A DNA stretch of 64,000 nucleotides from CBFHSD01 sp965658375 (GCA_965658375.1 CBFHSD010000005.1:24764-88763); one strand, 5' to 3'. Counted from the stretch's first letter, positions 17,292 through 26,304 are shown. The notes: generated from the sequence alone by a model not told the origin. Numbers and translations are program-made.

Positions 17292-17777
17292 ATGACAGTT
17301 GCTGAATACAATACCTGTGCAAGAACGCACTCAGACAATGTCTTTCGTTTTCTATTAAAGAACACGCAAGATGATGCTTGGGCGAGCGACTTGGTGCAAG
17401 ACGCTTTTGAAAAACTGTGGCGTACACGAACAGAGATTGCATTTGAAAAAGCGAAATCGTGGCTTTTCACTACCGCTTACAGAATGATGATAGATCAAAT
17501 GAGACGCAAGCAAAAGCAAGGGCAATGGACAGATGAGTTTGAAGAAAAAGCAGGAGAAACATCTCAATATTCTGGGCTCTCTGAAATTTTAAACGAAGCC
17601 TTAGAGCGTTTGCCATCGGTTCAAAAGCAAGTCATTTTACTACGCGATTACGAAGGCTACGATTACAAAGAAATTGGAGAAATCACTTCCTTAAGTGAAT
17701 CTCAAGTGAAGGTGTACATTTTTAGAGCACGAAAAACATTGAAAACCTACATAGGCAGTTTAGACCAAGTTATTTAA
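17292..17777 (+). CDS. ECF (group IV) RNA polymerase sigma factor
   Basis: The 161-aa protein has the two sigma regions only. Region 2 (about 10-78) includes DLVQDAFEKLW and SWLFTTAYRMMID. Region 4 (about 100-155) is a helix-turn-helix: LERLPSVQKQVILLRDYEG, YKEIGEITSLSESQVKVYI. Length and absence of regions 1 and 3 define the ECF type. Its stop codon overlaps the start of the next gene by one base (TAATG), a putative anti-sigma factor. Its promoter matches that of the downstream barrel gene, indicating autoregulation and naming that gene as a likely target. Confidence 0.93.
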   Translation: MTVAEYNTCARTHSDNVFRFLLKNTQDDAWASDLVQDAFEKLWRTRTEIAFEKAKSWLFTTAYRMMIDQMRRKQKQGQWTDEFEEKAGETSQYSGLSEILNEALERLPSVQKQVILLRDYEGYDYKEIGEITSLSESQVKVYIFRARKTLKTYIGSLDQVI

Positions 17778-18847
17778 TGAGTAAAGTAATCAACATATTC
17801 AACTACGAAGCATTTTACCTAGATGCTTTAGAGGGAACACTCTCCAAAGAGTTGCTTTCTGAATTGAAGCGTTTTGCTCAGGCTCATCCAGAGTTGGATA
17901 TTGATTTAAACTTGGAGTTACCGCAACTTTCGAAAACAGAAAACAGCTTTGCTCATTCAAGCATCTTGAAAGAAGTAAGGCCTACAGCCCATATCAATGC
18001 TGAAAACATAGATGATGTTTTGGTGAAGCAAGTTGAAAAATTATTGACCGAAGACGAAGAAAAAGAGCTAATGCTTTTCCATCACGCCAACCCCTTGTTT
18101 CAAAAAGAAGCCGAACTCTACCAAGCAACCAAAATCACAGTTGACACTAGCATTCAGTTTCAAGAAAAAAGTACTCTTATTCAATCGCGAGCCATTCCAT
18201 TGTGGAAACAGCCAACGCTGCGTTGGGCCGCTGCGGCTGTGACCCTCATTTTCGTGCTTACCAACCTTCTTTCTCAAAAAGATCCCAGTCCAAGCATCGC
18301 CTCTACCGATACAACAAAAACCACAGAACAAAAAGCTACCGAAACTCCAACTCAGGCGAACGTTCCTGAAACCACTGCCTTTGTAGAAAGTGAAGATGCT
18401 GCATCCATGAAACCAAGTAGGCTGCAAACTTCTGCACCTAAACAAAAGAACACCACTCAAAGAGCAGCAAATGAAGCAGCCTTGAAAATTGAGGGTCAAG
18501 CACCCTTGTTGGCGAGCTTATCCGAACAACAATCTCAAATAACAGGAGAAACCTACCTGGTAGAAGCAAGCTTGATAGAAGAAGAACAAGCCAGTCTTTT
18601 TGATCAACTGGCCCAGCGTTTTAGCCTACCTAAGAAACCCATTGTGGAACCTGTAGATAAGGTTGAATTGTGGTTAGCAAACAACTCTGCCATCATCAAC
18701 CAACGGGTTGCGGAACAATTCAAATACGAAAAAACAAAGAACGACAGCGGCAATGTTATGGCTTGGTCTTTACGCATGGGGCCCTTATCACTAGAGCGAT
18801 CCAAGTCAAATAAAAAAGTAGCATTCGCACCAAAAGAAGACCGTTAA
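17777..18847 (+). CDS. Putative transmembrane anti-sigma factor
   Basis: The 356-aa protein has a cytoplasmic N-terminal half rich in charged residues (about 1-145), one hydrophobic segment (about 149-166, WAAAAVTLIFVLTNLL) and a periplasmic C-terminal region that is Thr/Ala/Gln-rich before a more ordered end. One-pass topology, position directly after an ECF sigma gene with a 1-base overlap, and co-expression make it the likely anti-sigma factor. It lacks a recognisable zinc-binding ZAS motif (no HxxxCxxC). The signal it senses is unknown; the barrel protein encoded next is a candidate partner. Confidence 0.72.
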   Translation: MSKVINIFNYEAFYLDALEGTLSKELLSELKRFAQAHPELDIDLNLELPQLSKTENSFAHSSILKEVRPTAHINAENIDDVLVKQVEKLLTEDEEKELMLFHHANPLFQKEAELYQATKITVDTSIQFQEKSTLIQSRAIPLWKQPTLRWAAAAVTLIFVLTNLLSQKDPSPSIASTDTTKTTEQKATETPTQANVPETTAFVESEDAASMKPSRLQTSAPKQKNTTQRAANEAALKIEGQAPLLASLSEQQSQITGETYLVEASLIEEEQASLFDQLAQRFSLPKKPIVEPVDKVELWLANNSAIINQRVAEQFKYEKTKNDSGNVMAWSLRMGPLSLERSKSNKKVAFAPKEDR

Positions 18848-18867
18848 TCAATCATTTTCACATTTTT

Positions 18868-18899
18868 TGTAACATTCTAAAAGAGCTTTTCGTCTCACT
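18868..18899 (+). promoter_or_regulatory. ECF-type promoter TGTAACATT-N14-CGTCTCACT of the barrel gene
   Basis: TGTAACATT (18868-18876), 14 bases, CGTCTCACT (18891-18899): identical in both elements and spacing to the promoter of the sigma gene 1.6 kb upstream. It lies 27 bases before the ATG at 18927. Confidence 0.75.
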
Positions 18900-18926
18900 A
18901 ATATCAAACAAGAAAAAATCTATCCT

Positions 18927-20027
18927 ATGAAAAAGATTATCCTTTTAATATGTGCCATTACCCTAAGCGCAACAAGCTTTGCTCAGCCTACAGAAGAACA
19001 AAAGAAAGAAGCTGAATTAAAGGCGAGAGAAGAGGCAGCTGCTGCTAAAGAAGCCGAAGTGGAAAAAAGCATGGAAATGTTAGAGCAACGCATGAAAGAA
19101 ATGGAAGCTCAAATGAAAACCATGGAAAAAGAAGCTACCGAAAAGGCGAAAAAAGCGGAAGAGGCAGCCGAAGGAGCAGAAATTCCAGAAGTGCCAGAGA
19201 TCCCAGAAATCCCAGAAACACCTGAGACTCCAGAAGTGGAAGAAGAAGGAGACACAACCCGCATTAAATGGGGCAACAACACCATGGAAGTCATAGAAAA
19301 AGACGATGATGTTGAAATACTGACTTACAGCGATTCAAAATTGAAAACAGCTTCTTCAGGAAATCAAACCATTAGTTTATTCCAACAAGGAAGAAACCGA
19401 GTATTCAACGGCTTCGAATTCGGGTTCAGCACCATAAGCTACACCGAAAATGAGTTAGACACAGACGTTCCTGCAGGCTTAGAGTGGACAGAAGTTAATA
19501 CAGCAAACTCTATCAACTGGGCGCTGAATTTCCTTGAAGCTGATATCCGCATCATCAATGAATATGTAAAGTTTAGTACTGGTTTGGGCTACAACGTGAA
19601 AAACTTCTCCTTAAGAAACGACTCAACAGTAACAAAAATGAATGATCAAGTTATTGGTATAGACGAAGGCCTTGACTACGAAAGGAACCGATTGAGAACA
19701 GCGTACATTACGGTTCCTGCTATTATTCACTTCCACACCAATAAAAACCCAGAAAAAGCTTTCCATATTGGAGCAGGTGTTGTTGGTGGCATGCAGGTTT
19801 TCCAAACCTATAAAACCAAGACCCATATTGATGGACAAAAATTTAAGACAAAAACAACAGGGAGCTGGAACACCAATAGTTTCATCTTAGATGCAAAGGC
19901 TATGATTGGTTTTGCTGGAGTAAACGTTTATGCAAACTACAGCCTAACACCATTGTTCGAGGACAACAGAGGACCAGAGATGTATCCTGTGAGCTTTGGG
20001 ATTAGCTTCATCAACAATTACAATTAA
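18927..20027 (+). CDS. Coiled-coil outer-membrane beta-barrel protein, likely ECF target
   Basis: The 366-aa protein has a signal peptide ending TSFAQ and a long Glu/Lys/Ala-rich coiled coil (about 22-85). A Pro-Glu spacer of repeated EIPE/ETPE/EVPE units follows (about 88-108), then a beta-barrel (about 150-366; GFEFGFSTISY, STGLGYNVKNF, MYPVSFGISFINNYN). The barrel is of the PorT-like/porin-fold type. The coiled coil plus rigid Pro-rich spacer would reach from the outer membrane into the periplasm, where the anti-sigma factor's C-terminal region lies. The shared promoter ties it to the sigma factor. A good terminator follows. Confidence 0.8.
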   Translation: MKKIILLICAITLSATSFAQPTEEQKKEAELKAREEAAAAKEAEVEKSMEMLEQRMKEMEAQMKTMEKEATEKAKKAEEAAEGAEIPEVPEIPEIPETPETPEVEEEGDTTRIKWGNNTMEVIEKDDDVEILTYSDSKLKTASSGNQTISLFQQGRNRVFNGFEFGFSTISYTENELDTDVPAGLEWTEVNTANSINWALNFLEADIRIINEYVKFSTGLGYNVKNFSLRNDSTVTKMNDQVIGIDEGLDYERNRLRTAYITVPAIIHFHTNKNPEKAFHIGAGVVGGMQVFQTYKTKTHIDGQKFKTKTTGSWNTNSFILDAKAMIGFAGVNVYANYSLTPLFEDNRGPEMYPVSFGISFINNYN

Positions 20028-20056
20028 TAGGCAGCTATTGATTTTATTTCGGCAGA

Positions 20057-20083
20057 AGCCCCGAGAATTCTCGGGGCTTTTTT
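20057..20083 (+). terminator. Strong intrinsic terminator
   Basis: A perfect 22-base inverted repeat (AGCCCCGAGAA and its complement) followed by six T, 30 bases after the barrel gene. Confidence 0.92.
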
Positions 20084-20142
20084 GCGTTTAGGTTCTTCAT
20101 TCGAGGGGATAAATATTACTTTTACAAGCCAATTTGAACAGC

Positions 20143-21684
20143 ATGAACGACAAAATTGAACGCTTACTTAAAATGCGCGAAGAAGCCCAGAAGGGGGGAG
20201 GCGAAAAACGCATTGAAGCGCAACATAAAAAAGGAAAACTCACCGCAAGAGAAAGACTGGAGTATTTACTTGACGAAGGATCTTTTGAAGAAATTGGACG
20301 ATTGGTAACGCACCGCTCCAACCTCTTTGGTTTAGATAAAATGAAGTTTTATGGCGATGGTGTTGTTACAGGTTATGGAACCATCAATGGCCGCATGGTC
20401 TATGTATTCTCTCAAGACTTTACGGTTTTGGGGGGCTCGCTTGCAGAAGCGCATGCCGAAAAGATTTGTAAAATCATGGATTTGGCCATGAAAAACGGTG
20501 CACCCGTTATTGGATTGAATGATTCTGGTGGTGCCCGAATTCAAGAAGGAGTAGTTTCTTTAGGTGGCTATGCAGATATTTTTTATCGAAACACATTGGC
20601 TTCTGGGGTAGTACCTCAACTTTCAGCCATCTTGGGGCCATGTGCTGGTGGTGCTGTTTACAGTCCCGCTCTTACCGATTTTATTCACATGGTAGAAGGC
20701 TCGAGCTACATGTTTGTTACAGGTCCTAACGTAGTTAAAACAGTAACGCACGAAGAAGTAAGCAGCGAAGATTTGGGTGGAGCCTCAGCGCACAGCACCA
20801 AATCTGGGGTTACTCATTTTACAGCTCCAAATGAAATTGCAGCGCTGGACCAACTGAAGCAACTCTTAAGCTATGTTCCTCAAAACTGCGAAGAAGATGC
20901 ACCGAGTATACCTTACACTCCGAACGATGAAAAACGCCAAGCGTTAAATAACATCATTCCAGAAAACCCAAACCAGCCTTACGATATTCGCGAAGTGATT
21001 GAACAAGTTTCTGATAGCGATTCATTCATGGAAGTGCATAAAGACTATGCAGAGAACATCGTGGTTGGATTTGCCCGATTAGCGGGAAGAAGCATTGGTA
21101 TTGTAGCGAACCAACCTTCCGTTTTAGCAGGATGTTTAGACATCAATGCCTCTAAGAAAGGTGGCCGATTTGTAAGATTCTGCGATGCCTTCAATATTCC
21201 ACTATTGGTATTTGAAGACGTACCAGGATTCTTACCCGGAACAGACCAAGAATGGAATGCCATTATTACCAATGGCGCTAAACTGCTTTATGCATTTAGT
21301 GAGGCTACTGTTCCAAGAATTACGGTCATTACTCGCAAAGCATACGGTGGAGCTTATGACGTAATGAACTCGAAACACATTGGCGCAGACATGAACTACG
21401 CATGGCCTACAGCAGAAATTGCAGTAATGGGAGCCAAAGGAGCGGCCGAAATCATTTTCAGAAAAGACATTGCAGCTTCAGATGACCCTGCTGCAACCCT
21501 TGCAGAAAAAGAAGCAGAATATGCTAAAGAGTTCGCCCATCCTTACAGAGCAGCTGCTCGTGGTTATGTAGATGAAGTGATTCTTCCAGAAAATACACGT
21601 GAAAAACTGATACGTGCTTTTGCTATGCTAGCGAGCAAATCAGAGAAATTACCGAAAAAGAAGCATGGAAACATTCCATTATAA
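20143..21684 (+). CDS. Acyl-CoA (propionyl/methylmalonyl-CoA) carboxylase carboxyltransferase subunit
   Basis: From ATG 20143 the protein has 513 aa, the normal length for biotin-dependent carboxyltransferase beta subunits. Conserved features include GKLTARERLEYLLDEGSFEE near the N-terminus, NDSGGARIQEG and GPCAGGAVYSPALTDF (first oxyanion region), and FEDVPGFLPG plus KAYGGAYDVM in the second half. It transfers carboxyl from biotin to an acyl-CoA, most likely propionyl-CoA, in the cytoplasm. The partner biotin carboxylase and biotin carrier are not in this window, so it is unlinked. A TTG at 20134 would add three residues and is less likely. Confidence 0.92.
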   Translation: MNDKIERLLKMREEAQKGGGEKRIEAQHKKGKLTARERLEYLLDEGSFEEIGRLVTHRSNLFGLDKMKFYGDGVVTGYGTINGRMVYVFSQDFTVLGGSLAEAHAEKICKIMDLAMKNGAPVIGLNDSGGARIQEGVVSLGGYADIFYRNTLASGVVPQLSAILGPCAGGAVYSPALTDFIHMVEGSSYMFVTGPNVVKTVTHEEVSSEDLGGASAHSTKSGVTHFTAPNEIAALDQLKQLLSYVPQNCEEDAPSIPYTPNDEKRQALNNIIPENPNQPYDIREVIEQVSDSDSFMEVHKDYAENIVVGFARLAGRSIGIVANQPSVLAGCLDINASKKGGRFVRFCDAFNIPLLVFEDVPGFLPGTDQEWNAIITNGAKLLYAFSEATVPRITVITRKAYGGAYDVMNSKHIGADMNYAWPTAEIAVMGAKGAAEIIFRKDIAASDDPAATLAEKEAEYAKEFAHPYRAAARGYVDEVILPENTREKLIRAFAMLASKSEKLPKKKHGNIPL

Positions 21685-21749
21685 TGCACGTATGTAATCT
21701 AGGTTACTTGACAGCCTCTTGTTAAGGGCTTAATTTGCACTCACTTAAA

Positions 21750-22376
21750 ATGAACAAAATGATAAAGAAAATAGCAGTATTTGGTTTAGCAGTGGCTTTT
21801 ATAGGCTTTGCCGCATTCAAATTAACAGGAGACAACGAACAATTAGAAATTGGTGAAGGTTCTTCTGCCCTTGCTTCTCCTGTATTTACAGTAGATGGTG
21901 AAGAAAATACTTTACGCGGCATGATGGGCCAAAACGGTCTTTTGGTTGTATTCTCATGCAACACATGTCCTTTTGTTGTGGCTTGGGAAGACCGCTACAA
22001 TGAGTTGAACGCTTACGCCAAAGAGAATAATATTGGGATGGTATTAGTGAACTCTAACGAGAAACTGAGAGCCGAAGAAGATTCTCCAGAGAATATGAAA
22101 AAACATGCTGAAGAATTGGGCTACACCATGCCGTATGTGATAGATAAGAATCACATGATTGCAGATGCATTTGGGGCAAAAACAACTCCACATGTTTTCT
22201 TATTCAACAACAAATTGAGATTGGCTTACAAAGGATCTATTGACGACAACTTTAAAGATAAAGATGCTGTGAAAGAAACCTACTTAAAAGATGCCATGTC
22301 TCAGATGATAGCTGGCGAAGAAGTATCAAACCCAGTTACTGAAGCAAGAGGCTGCAGCATCAAGCGTTTGAAATAA
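21750..22376 (+). CDS. Thioredoxin/redoxin-fold protein with N-terminal membrane signal
   Basis: From ATG 21750 the protein has 208 aa. A hydrophobic N-terminus (about 5-22) serves as signal or anchor. The redoxin domain has strand VFTVDGEENTL, then LLVVFSCNTCPFV with a CxxC motif like that of the peroxiredoxin-like redoxin family, and TTPHVFLFNNKLRLAYKG with a cis-Pro. It probably reduces or binds disulfides in the periplasm. It stands alone between the carboxylase and purD, ending at a strong terminator. Confidence 0.82.
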   Translation: MNKMIKKIAVFGLAVAFIGFAAFKLTGDNEQLEIGEGSSALASPVFTVDGEENTLRGMMGQNGLLVVFSCNTCPFVVAWEDRYNELNAYAKENNIGMVLVNSNEKLRAEEDSPENMKKHAEELGYTMPYVIDKNHMIADAFGAKTTPHVFLFNNKLRLAYKGSIDDNFKDKDAVKETYLKDAMSQMIAGEEVSNPVTEARGCSIKRLK

Positions 22377-22396
22377 AAGTAAAAACACATTCTGTA

Positions 22397-22426
22397 AAAA
22401 ACGTCCTAGATCCTAGGGCGTTTTTT
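22397..22426 (+). terminator. Intrinsic terminator
   Basis: AAAAACGTCCTAG / CTAGGGCGTTTTT forms a 13-bp stem (one G-U pair) with a 3-base loop and a T run. Confidence 0.9.
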
Positions 22427-22448
22427 CGTTTATAAGCCTAGGGAGAAT

Positions 22449-22456
22449 TACTTTTG
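22449..22456 (+). promoter_or_regulatory. -7 promoter box TACTTTTG of purD
   Basis: Exact TAnnTTTG match ending 4 bases before the purD ATG; transcription should start at or next to the start codon. Confidence 0.65.
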
Positions 22457-22460
22457 CCCC

Positions 22461-23735
22461 ATGAATATACTTGTCCTTGGTTCAGGAGGTCGCGAACATG
22501 CATTGGCATGGAAAATAGCGCAAAGCGAAAAAGTAGATCAACTCTTTATTGCTCCAGGAAATGCTGGAACAGCTGAAGTAGGAGAAAACATCAACCTCAA
22601 TGTCAATGACTTTGAAGGCATCAAGAATTTTGTTCTCAGCAACCATGTAAATATGGTAGTGGTTGGCCCCGAAGACCCATTGGTGAATGGCATTACAGAC
22701 TTTTTCAAAAGCGATGAACAACTCTGTTCTGTTCCTGTAATTGGACCAAGCAAAGACGGTGCTCAATTGGAAGGCTCTAAAGATTTCTCTAAAGAATTTA
22801 TGGCGCGCCACCAGGTACCAACAGCCGCCTATCAAACCTTTCATGCTGGGAACCTGCAAGAAGGTTTTACTTTTCTAGAAAGCCTCAAGGCTCCTTACGT
22901 TCTTAAGGCCGATGGCTTAGCCGCTGGAAAAGGGGTGCTCATCTTGAATGACCTCGAAGAAGCCAAAAAGGAACTTTCAAACATGATTGAAGGAGGGAAA
23001 TTTGGCGAGGCAAGCAGCCAAGTAGTGGTTGAAGAATTTTTAGATGGCATTGAACTATCTGTGTTTGTTCTTACAGACGGACATTCCTATAAAATACTGC
23101 CCGAAGCCAAAGACTACAAAAGAATTGGCGAGGGCGACAAAGGCTTAAACACCGGTGGAATGGGTGCCATTTCTCCTGTTCATTTTGCCAAAGGAGATTT
23201 CTTGCAAAAGGTAGAAGAACGTATTGTTAAACCCACGGTCGATGGCCTTCAGAAAGACGGCATCGACTACAAAGGTTTTCTTTTCATTGGATTGATGAAT
23301 GTAGGCGGAGACCCTTATGTGATTGAATACAATGTGCGCATGGGAGATCCAGAAACAGAAGTCGTAATTCCAAGAATAAAAAGTGATTTACTGGATCTAC
23401 TAGAAGGTGTAGCCAATGAAGATTTGTATAGTCGCGATTTTGAAATTGATGAGCGTTACGCCACAACAGTGATGTTGGTTTCTGGCGGTTACCCAGAGAG
23501 CTACGAAAAAGGAGAAACCATTCATGGACTAGATACTCTAACAAGTGGAATTGCATTTCATGCAGGTACCAAAAGTGATGGCGAAAATACCTTGACAAAT
23601 GGTGGGCGTGTTATTGCGCTTACCTCTTTAAGTGAATCAATGGATGGAGCATTGCAACAATCGTTTACCAATGCCAAGGCCGTTGACTTTGAAAAGAAAT
23701 ACTACCGAAGCGATATTGGATTTGATTTGAAATAA
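22461..23735 (+). CDS. purD: Phosphoribosylamine-glycine ligase (GAR synthetase)
   Basis: The 424-aa ATP-grasp enzyme starts MNILVLGSGGREHALAWKI, the canonical PurD N-terminus. It has the ATP-grasp signatures LKADGLAAGKGV, EEFLDGIELSVF, TGGMGAISPV and YNVRMGDPETEV. It makes glycinamide ribonucleotide, step 2 of de novo purine synthesis, in the cytoplasm. It is a single-gene transcription unit between two terminators, with its own -7 box directly before the ATG. Confidence 0.97.
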   Translation: MNILVLGSGGREHALAWKIAQSEKVDQLFIAPGNAGTAEVGENINLNVNDFEGIKNFVLSNHVNMVVVGPEDPLVNGITDFFKSDEQLCSVPVIGPSKDGAQLEGSKDFSKEFMARHQVPTAAYQTFHAGNLQEGFTFLESLKAPYVLKADGLAAGKGVLILNDLEEAKKELSNMIEGGKFGEASSQVVVEEFLDGIELSVFVLTDGHSYKILPEAKDYKRIGEGDKGLNTGGMGAISPVHFAKGDFLQKVEERIVKPTVDGLQKDGIDYKGFLFIGLMNVGGDPYVIEYNVRMGDPETEVVIPRIKSDLLDLLEGVANEDLYSRDFEIDERYATTVMLVSGGYPESYEKGETIHGLDTLTSGIAFHAGTKSDGENTLTNGGRVIALTSLSESMDGALQQSFTNAKAVDFEKKYYRSDIGFDLK

Positions 23736-23764
23736 AAAAAGAGCAGCCTTGAGCTGCTCTTTTT
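23736..23764. terminator. Bidirectional terminator between purD and the DUF427 gene
   Basis: AAAAAGAGCAGC / GCTGCTCTTTTT: a perfect 12-bp stem with a CTTGA loop. A-tract and T-tract on opposite sides let it serve both convergent genes. Confidence 0.9.
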
Positions 23765-23766
23765 AG

Positions 23767-24048
23767 TTATTCTTTTACCTCAACGCCTTTCCAAAAGGCG
23801 TAATACCCTTCTATCTGTTTGGCCATGTCTTTCGCTTTTGGATAGTACCAAACGGCATCGCCATTTTCTTTCCCATCAACACTTAAGGTATAATAGCTCG
23901 CTACCCCCTTCCATGGGCAGGTGGTATGCGTTGAAGAATCTTTTAAAAATTCTTTTTGAATACTTGCTGGCGGGAAATAATGATTTCCCTCTACCACAAC
24001 TGTGTCATTGCTTTCTGCAATGACCTTACCGTTCCATATTGCTTTCAT
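23767..24048 (-). CDS. DUF427 family protein
   Basis: The 93-aa protein is a DUF427 (beta-tent fold) protein: MKAIWNGKVIAESNDTVVVE at the start, NHYFPP, THTTCPWKGVASYY and AVWYYPKP-like YYPKAK. The start is ATG 24048, which overlaps the egtD stop codon as ATGA, giving translational coupling; a longer frame from 24063 would lie inside egtD. DUF427 proteins have no settled biochemical role. Coupling to egtD suggests a link with ergothioneine or histidine-betaine metabolism. Confidence 0.85.
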   Translation of the reverse strand: MKAIWNGKVIAESNDTVVVEGNHYFPPASIQKEFLKDSSTHTTCPWKGVASYYTLSVDGKENGDAVWYYPKAKDMAKQIEGYYAFWKGVEVKE

Positions 24049-25019
24049 TCTTTTGCCCTCCATATGGTATCTACAAAATACCCGTTATTATCTATAAAAT
24101 TCTTTACCACTGTATAACCCGTATCCTTGGCTAAGGTTTCAATTTCACTGAGGTGATACTTTTTAGAAATCTCTGTATGAATCGGTTCGCCCTGTTCAAA
24201 GTTCACTTCTAAATCAATCTTTTTCAATCTTACTTTTTGGTTCACTTTTGAAACCAAATAGCTTCGGGCTTCACCAGACAATGGATCATAGGATTCATAG
24301 TGTTTCCAGTGAGTGAGGTTAAAGTCTGCCTCTAGCTCATCGTTCATTCTGTGAAGCAGATTCAGGTTAAAATCGGCTGTTACTCCTTGCGCATCATTGT
24401 AAGCTTTGCGTATGATATCCGGGTCCTTTTTTAAGTCAATTCCTAAAAACCATAAATCTCCATTTTCACAGCAATCTTGTGCTTTATTCATAAAAGAACG
24501 CGCCTCGCTGTTGGATAAATTACCAATGTTAGAGCCTAAGAAAAGCACCACTTTTCGCTGCGCCTTGTGTTCATTTAAAAACTTTAAAGCTGCGAAATAC
24601 TCTTGATTGATGGTTTGCACATCCAAATGAGGCAGTTCATTTTGGAGATTGCTTTTTAGCTCTTTCAACACACTGCCAGAAATATCTACTGGCATATACG
24701 TAAAATCAGCCTCTTTATCCAAAAGCTCCTTCAATAACAAACGCGTTTTGGTTCCATCTCCAGCGCCCAGTTCAATGAGTAAAAAGGGCGAACCATCACC
24801 TACAAATGCCTCTGCAATTTCATTTTTCTGATGTGCTAAAATATCGTATTCAGCCCGAGTTAAATAGTACTCAGGTAAACTCATGATCTGTCGAAAGAGT
24901 TTGTCTCCTTTTTCATTATACATGTACCTAGAAGAAAGGTATTTCTGTTGTGCAGATAAGCCCTCTTTCACATGCAAGGAAAAATCACTTAAGGTTGGAG
25001 ACTTGGTTTGTGTGCTCAT
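24045..25019 (-). CDS. egtD: L-histidine N-alpha-methyltransferase (ergothioneine biosynthesis)
   Basis: The 324-aa protein matches the EgtD family in length and motifs: QIMSLPEYYLTRAEYDIL, SAM-binding ELGAGDGTKTRLLL, VLFLGSNIGNLS and LGIDLKKD. It trimethylates histidine to hercynine with three SAM. It is joined to egtB upstream by an ATGA overlap and to the DUF427 gene downstream by another, so the three are translated as one unit. Cytoplasmic. Confidence 0.92.
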   Translation of the reverse strand: MSTQTKSPTLSDFSLHVKEGLSAQQKYLSSRYMYNEKGDKLFRQIMSLPEYYLTRAEYDILAHQKNEIAEAFVGDGSPFLLIELGAGDGTKTRLLLKELLDKEADFTYMPVDISGSVLKELKSNLQNELPHLDVQTINQEYFAALKFLNEHKAQRKVVLFLGSNIGNLSNSEARSFMNKAQDCCENGDLWFLGIDLKKDPDIIRKAYNDAQGVTADFNLNLLHRMNDELEADFNLTHWKHYESYDPLSGEARSYLVSKVNQKVRLKKIDLEVNFEQGEPIHTEISKKYHLSEIETLAKDTGYTVVKNFIDNNGYFVDTIWRAKE

Positions 25020-26212
25020 AAATTATTCTTTACGGTTCTAACACCAGAGAATTGCCACTGCATAGGTGGATGAAAAAAGTTTCTATATGTTGTTCTGCCG
25101 TGTCCTTCTGCTGTCGCTACAGAAGCACCTCTTTGCACCATTTGGTTCACCATGAATTTACCATTGTATTCGCCTATGGCCCCTGCTGCTTTTTGATAGC
25201 GCGGGTAAGGTAAATAAGCGCTATTGGTGTGTTCCCATCGCTGGCCCCAATCCAACTGAGATGCTGCCGCTTCCCATTCAAATTCTGTTGGTAGGCGTTC
25301 TCCCAACCATTGGGCAAGGGCATGTGCTTCATAAAAAGAAACATGTTTGATGGCCGCTTTGGGCTCAATGGCGTTTACACCATCCAGCTCATACTGCTCC
25401 CAACCGTCTTTCCCTAAATTCCAATATAGTGGGAATTTCACAGCATTTTCATTTACCCAGGCCCAGCCTTCATCGTGCCAAAGGTTATGCTTCTCATACC
25501 CTCCATCTTTGATAAAAGCAAGCATCACATCATTGGTGAGTAGGCCTTTAGAAATCTCAAATGTTTCCAAGTGCACTTGGTGCAATCCTAACTCATTGTC
25601 AAAACAAAAACCTTCTCCTCTATGACCAATGGAATAAAGACCTTCTTGCATACGAACTGCACCAGTGGCTTGCTCCTTTTTCTGATCTATAGGGTTGCTT
25701 GTTGAATAAGCCGGCTTTAAAGGTTGAGTTCCAAGTGTATGTTTTAGGTCGGTCCATAACAACTCTTGGTGCTGCTGTTCGTGTTGCAGGCCCAATGTCA
25801 AAATGGGATGCCATTCGTTTAACCGCTCCGTAGCTTCAGAAGAACCCAGAAAGTCGTTCACTTGATCGTTCACATACTTTCTATAATCCAACACCTTTTG
25901 TAAAAGAGGCCTGCTTAAAGACCCTCTGTTAAAGCGCATCACGCGGTCACCTACCGTGTTGTAGTAACTATTGAAGAGATAGGCGAAATCTGAATCAAAT
26001 TCTTTGTAATTGGTTTTGAAGGGCCTTAACAAAAACTGTTCAAAAAACCATGTTGTATGGGCCAAATGCCACTTTGAGGGGCTCGCCCAAACCACTGTTT
26101 GCACAACACAATCCTCTGGATGTAAAGGGGCACAAATGGCTTCTGTTTTTTGGCGAACCGAATTGAACTGATTATTGATTTGCTTTAGTACAGCAAAATC
26201 GTCTTTGCTCAT
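25016..26212 (-). CDS. egtB: EgtB-like hercynine sulfoxide synthase (non-haem iron, DinB-FGE fusion)
   Basis: The 398-aa protein has an N-terminal DinB-like helical bundle with the iron ligands WHLAHTTWFF (His52) and LQHEQQHQE (His144, His148). A C-terminal formylglycine-generating-enzyme-like domain follows (about 190-398; LGERLPTEFEWEAAA, NFFHPPMQWQFSGVR). EgtB couples hercynine with a thiol donor, gamma-glutamylcysteine or cysteine, to give a sulfoxide. No egtA or egtC is nearby, so the donor may be free cysteine. It has its own promoter box 4 bases before the ATG. OvoA is less likely because there is no fused methyltransferase domain. Confidence 0.9.
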   Translation of the reverse strand: MSKDDFAVLKQINNQFNSVRQKTEAICAPLHPEDCVVQTVVWASPSKWHLAHTTWFFEQFLLRPFKTNYKEFDSDFAYLFNSYYNTVGDRVMRFNRGSLSRPLLQKVLDYRKYVNDQVNDFLGSSEATERLNEWHPILTLGLQHEQQHQELLWTDLKHTLGTQPLKPAYSTSNPIDQKKEQATGAVRMQEGLYSIGHRGEGFCFDNELGLHQVHLETFEISKGLLTNDVMLAFIKDGGYEKHNLWHDEGWAWVNENAVKFPLYWNLGKDGWEQYELDGVNAIEPKAAIKHVSFYEAHALAQWLGERLPTEFEWEAAASQLDWGQRWEHTNSAYLPYPRYQKAAGAIGEYNGKFMVNQMVQRGASVATAEGHGRTTYRNFFHPPMQWQFSGVRTVKNNL

Positions 26213-26216
26213 GAAT

Positions 26217-26224
26217 CAAAATTA
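26217..26224 (-). promoter_or_regulatory. -7 promoter box TAATTTTG of egtB
   Basis: On the minus strand, an exact TAnnTTTG match 4 bases before the egtB ATG, predicting a leaderless egtBD message. Confidence 0.6.
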
Positions 26225-26304
26225 GGGTGTTCCCATGGGGAAAACTGTTCATTTGGCGACAAGGTAAGAATTCAAAAAGGAAAAATACGGATGAAACGGT
26301 AAGC

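Noticed and set aside
19180..19255. Repeated GAA/CCA triplets resembling a tandem repeat locus
   Set aside because: They encode the in-frame Pro-Glu spacer of the barrel protein and do not extend beyond it.
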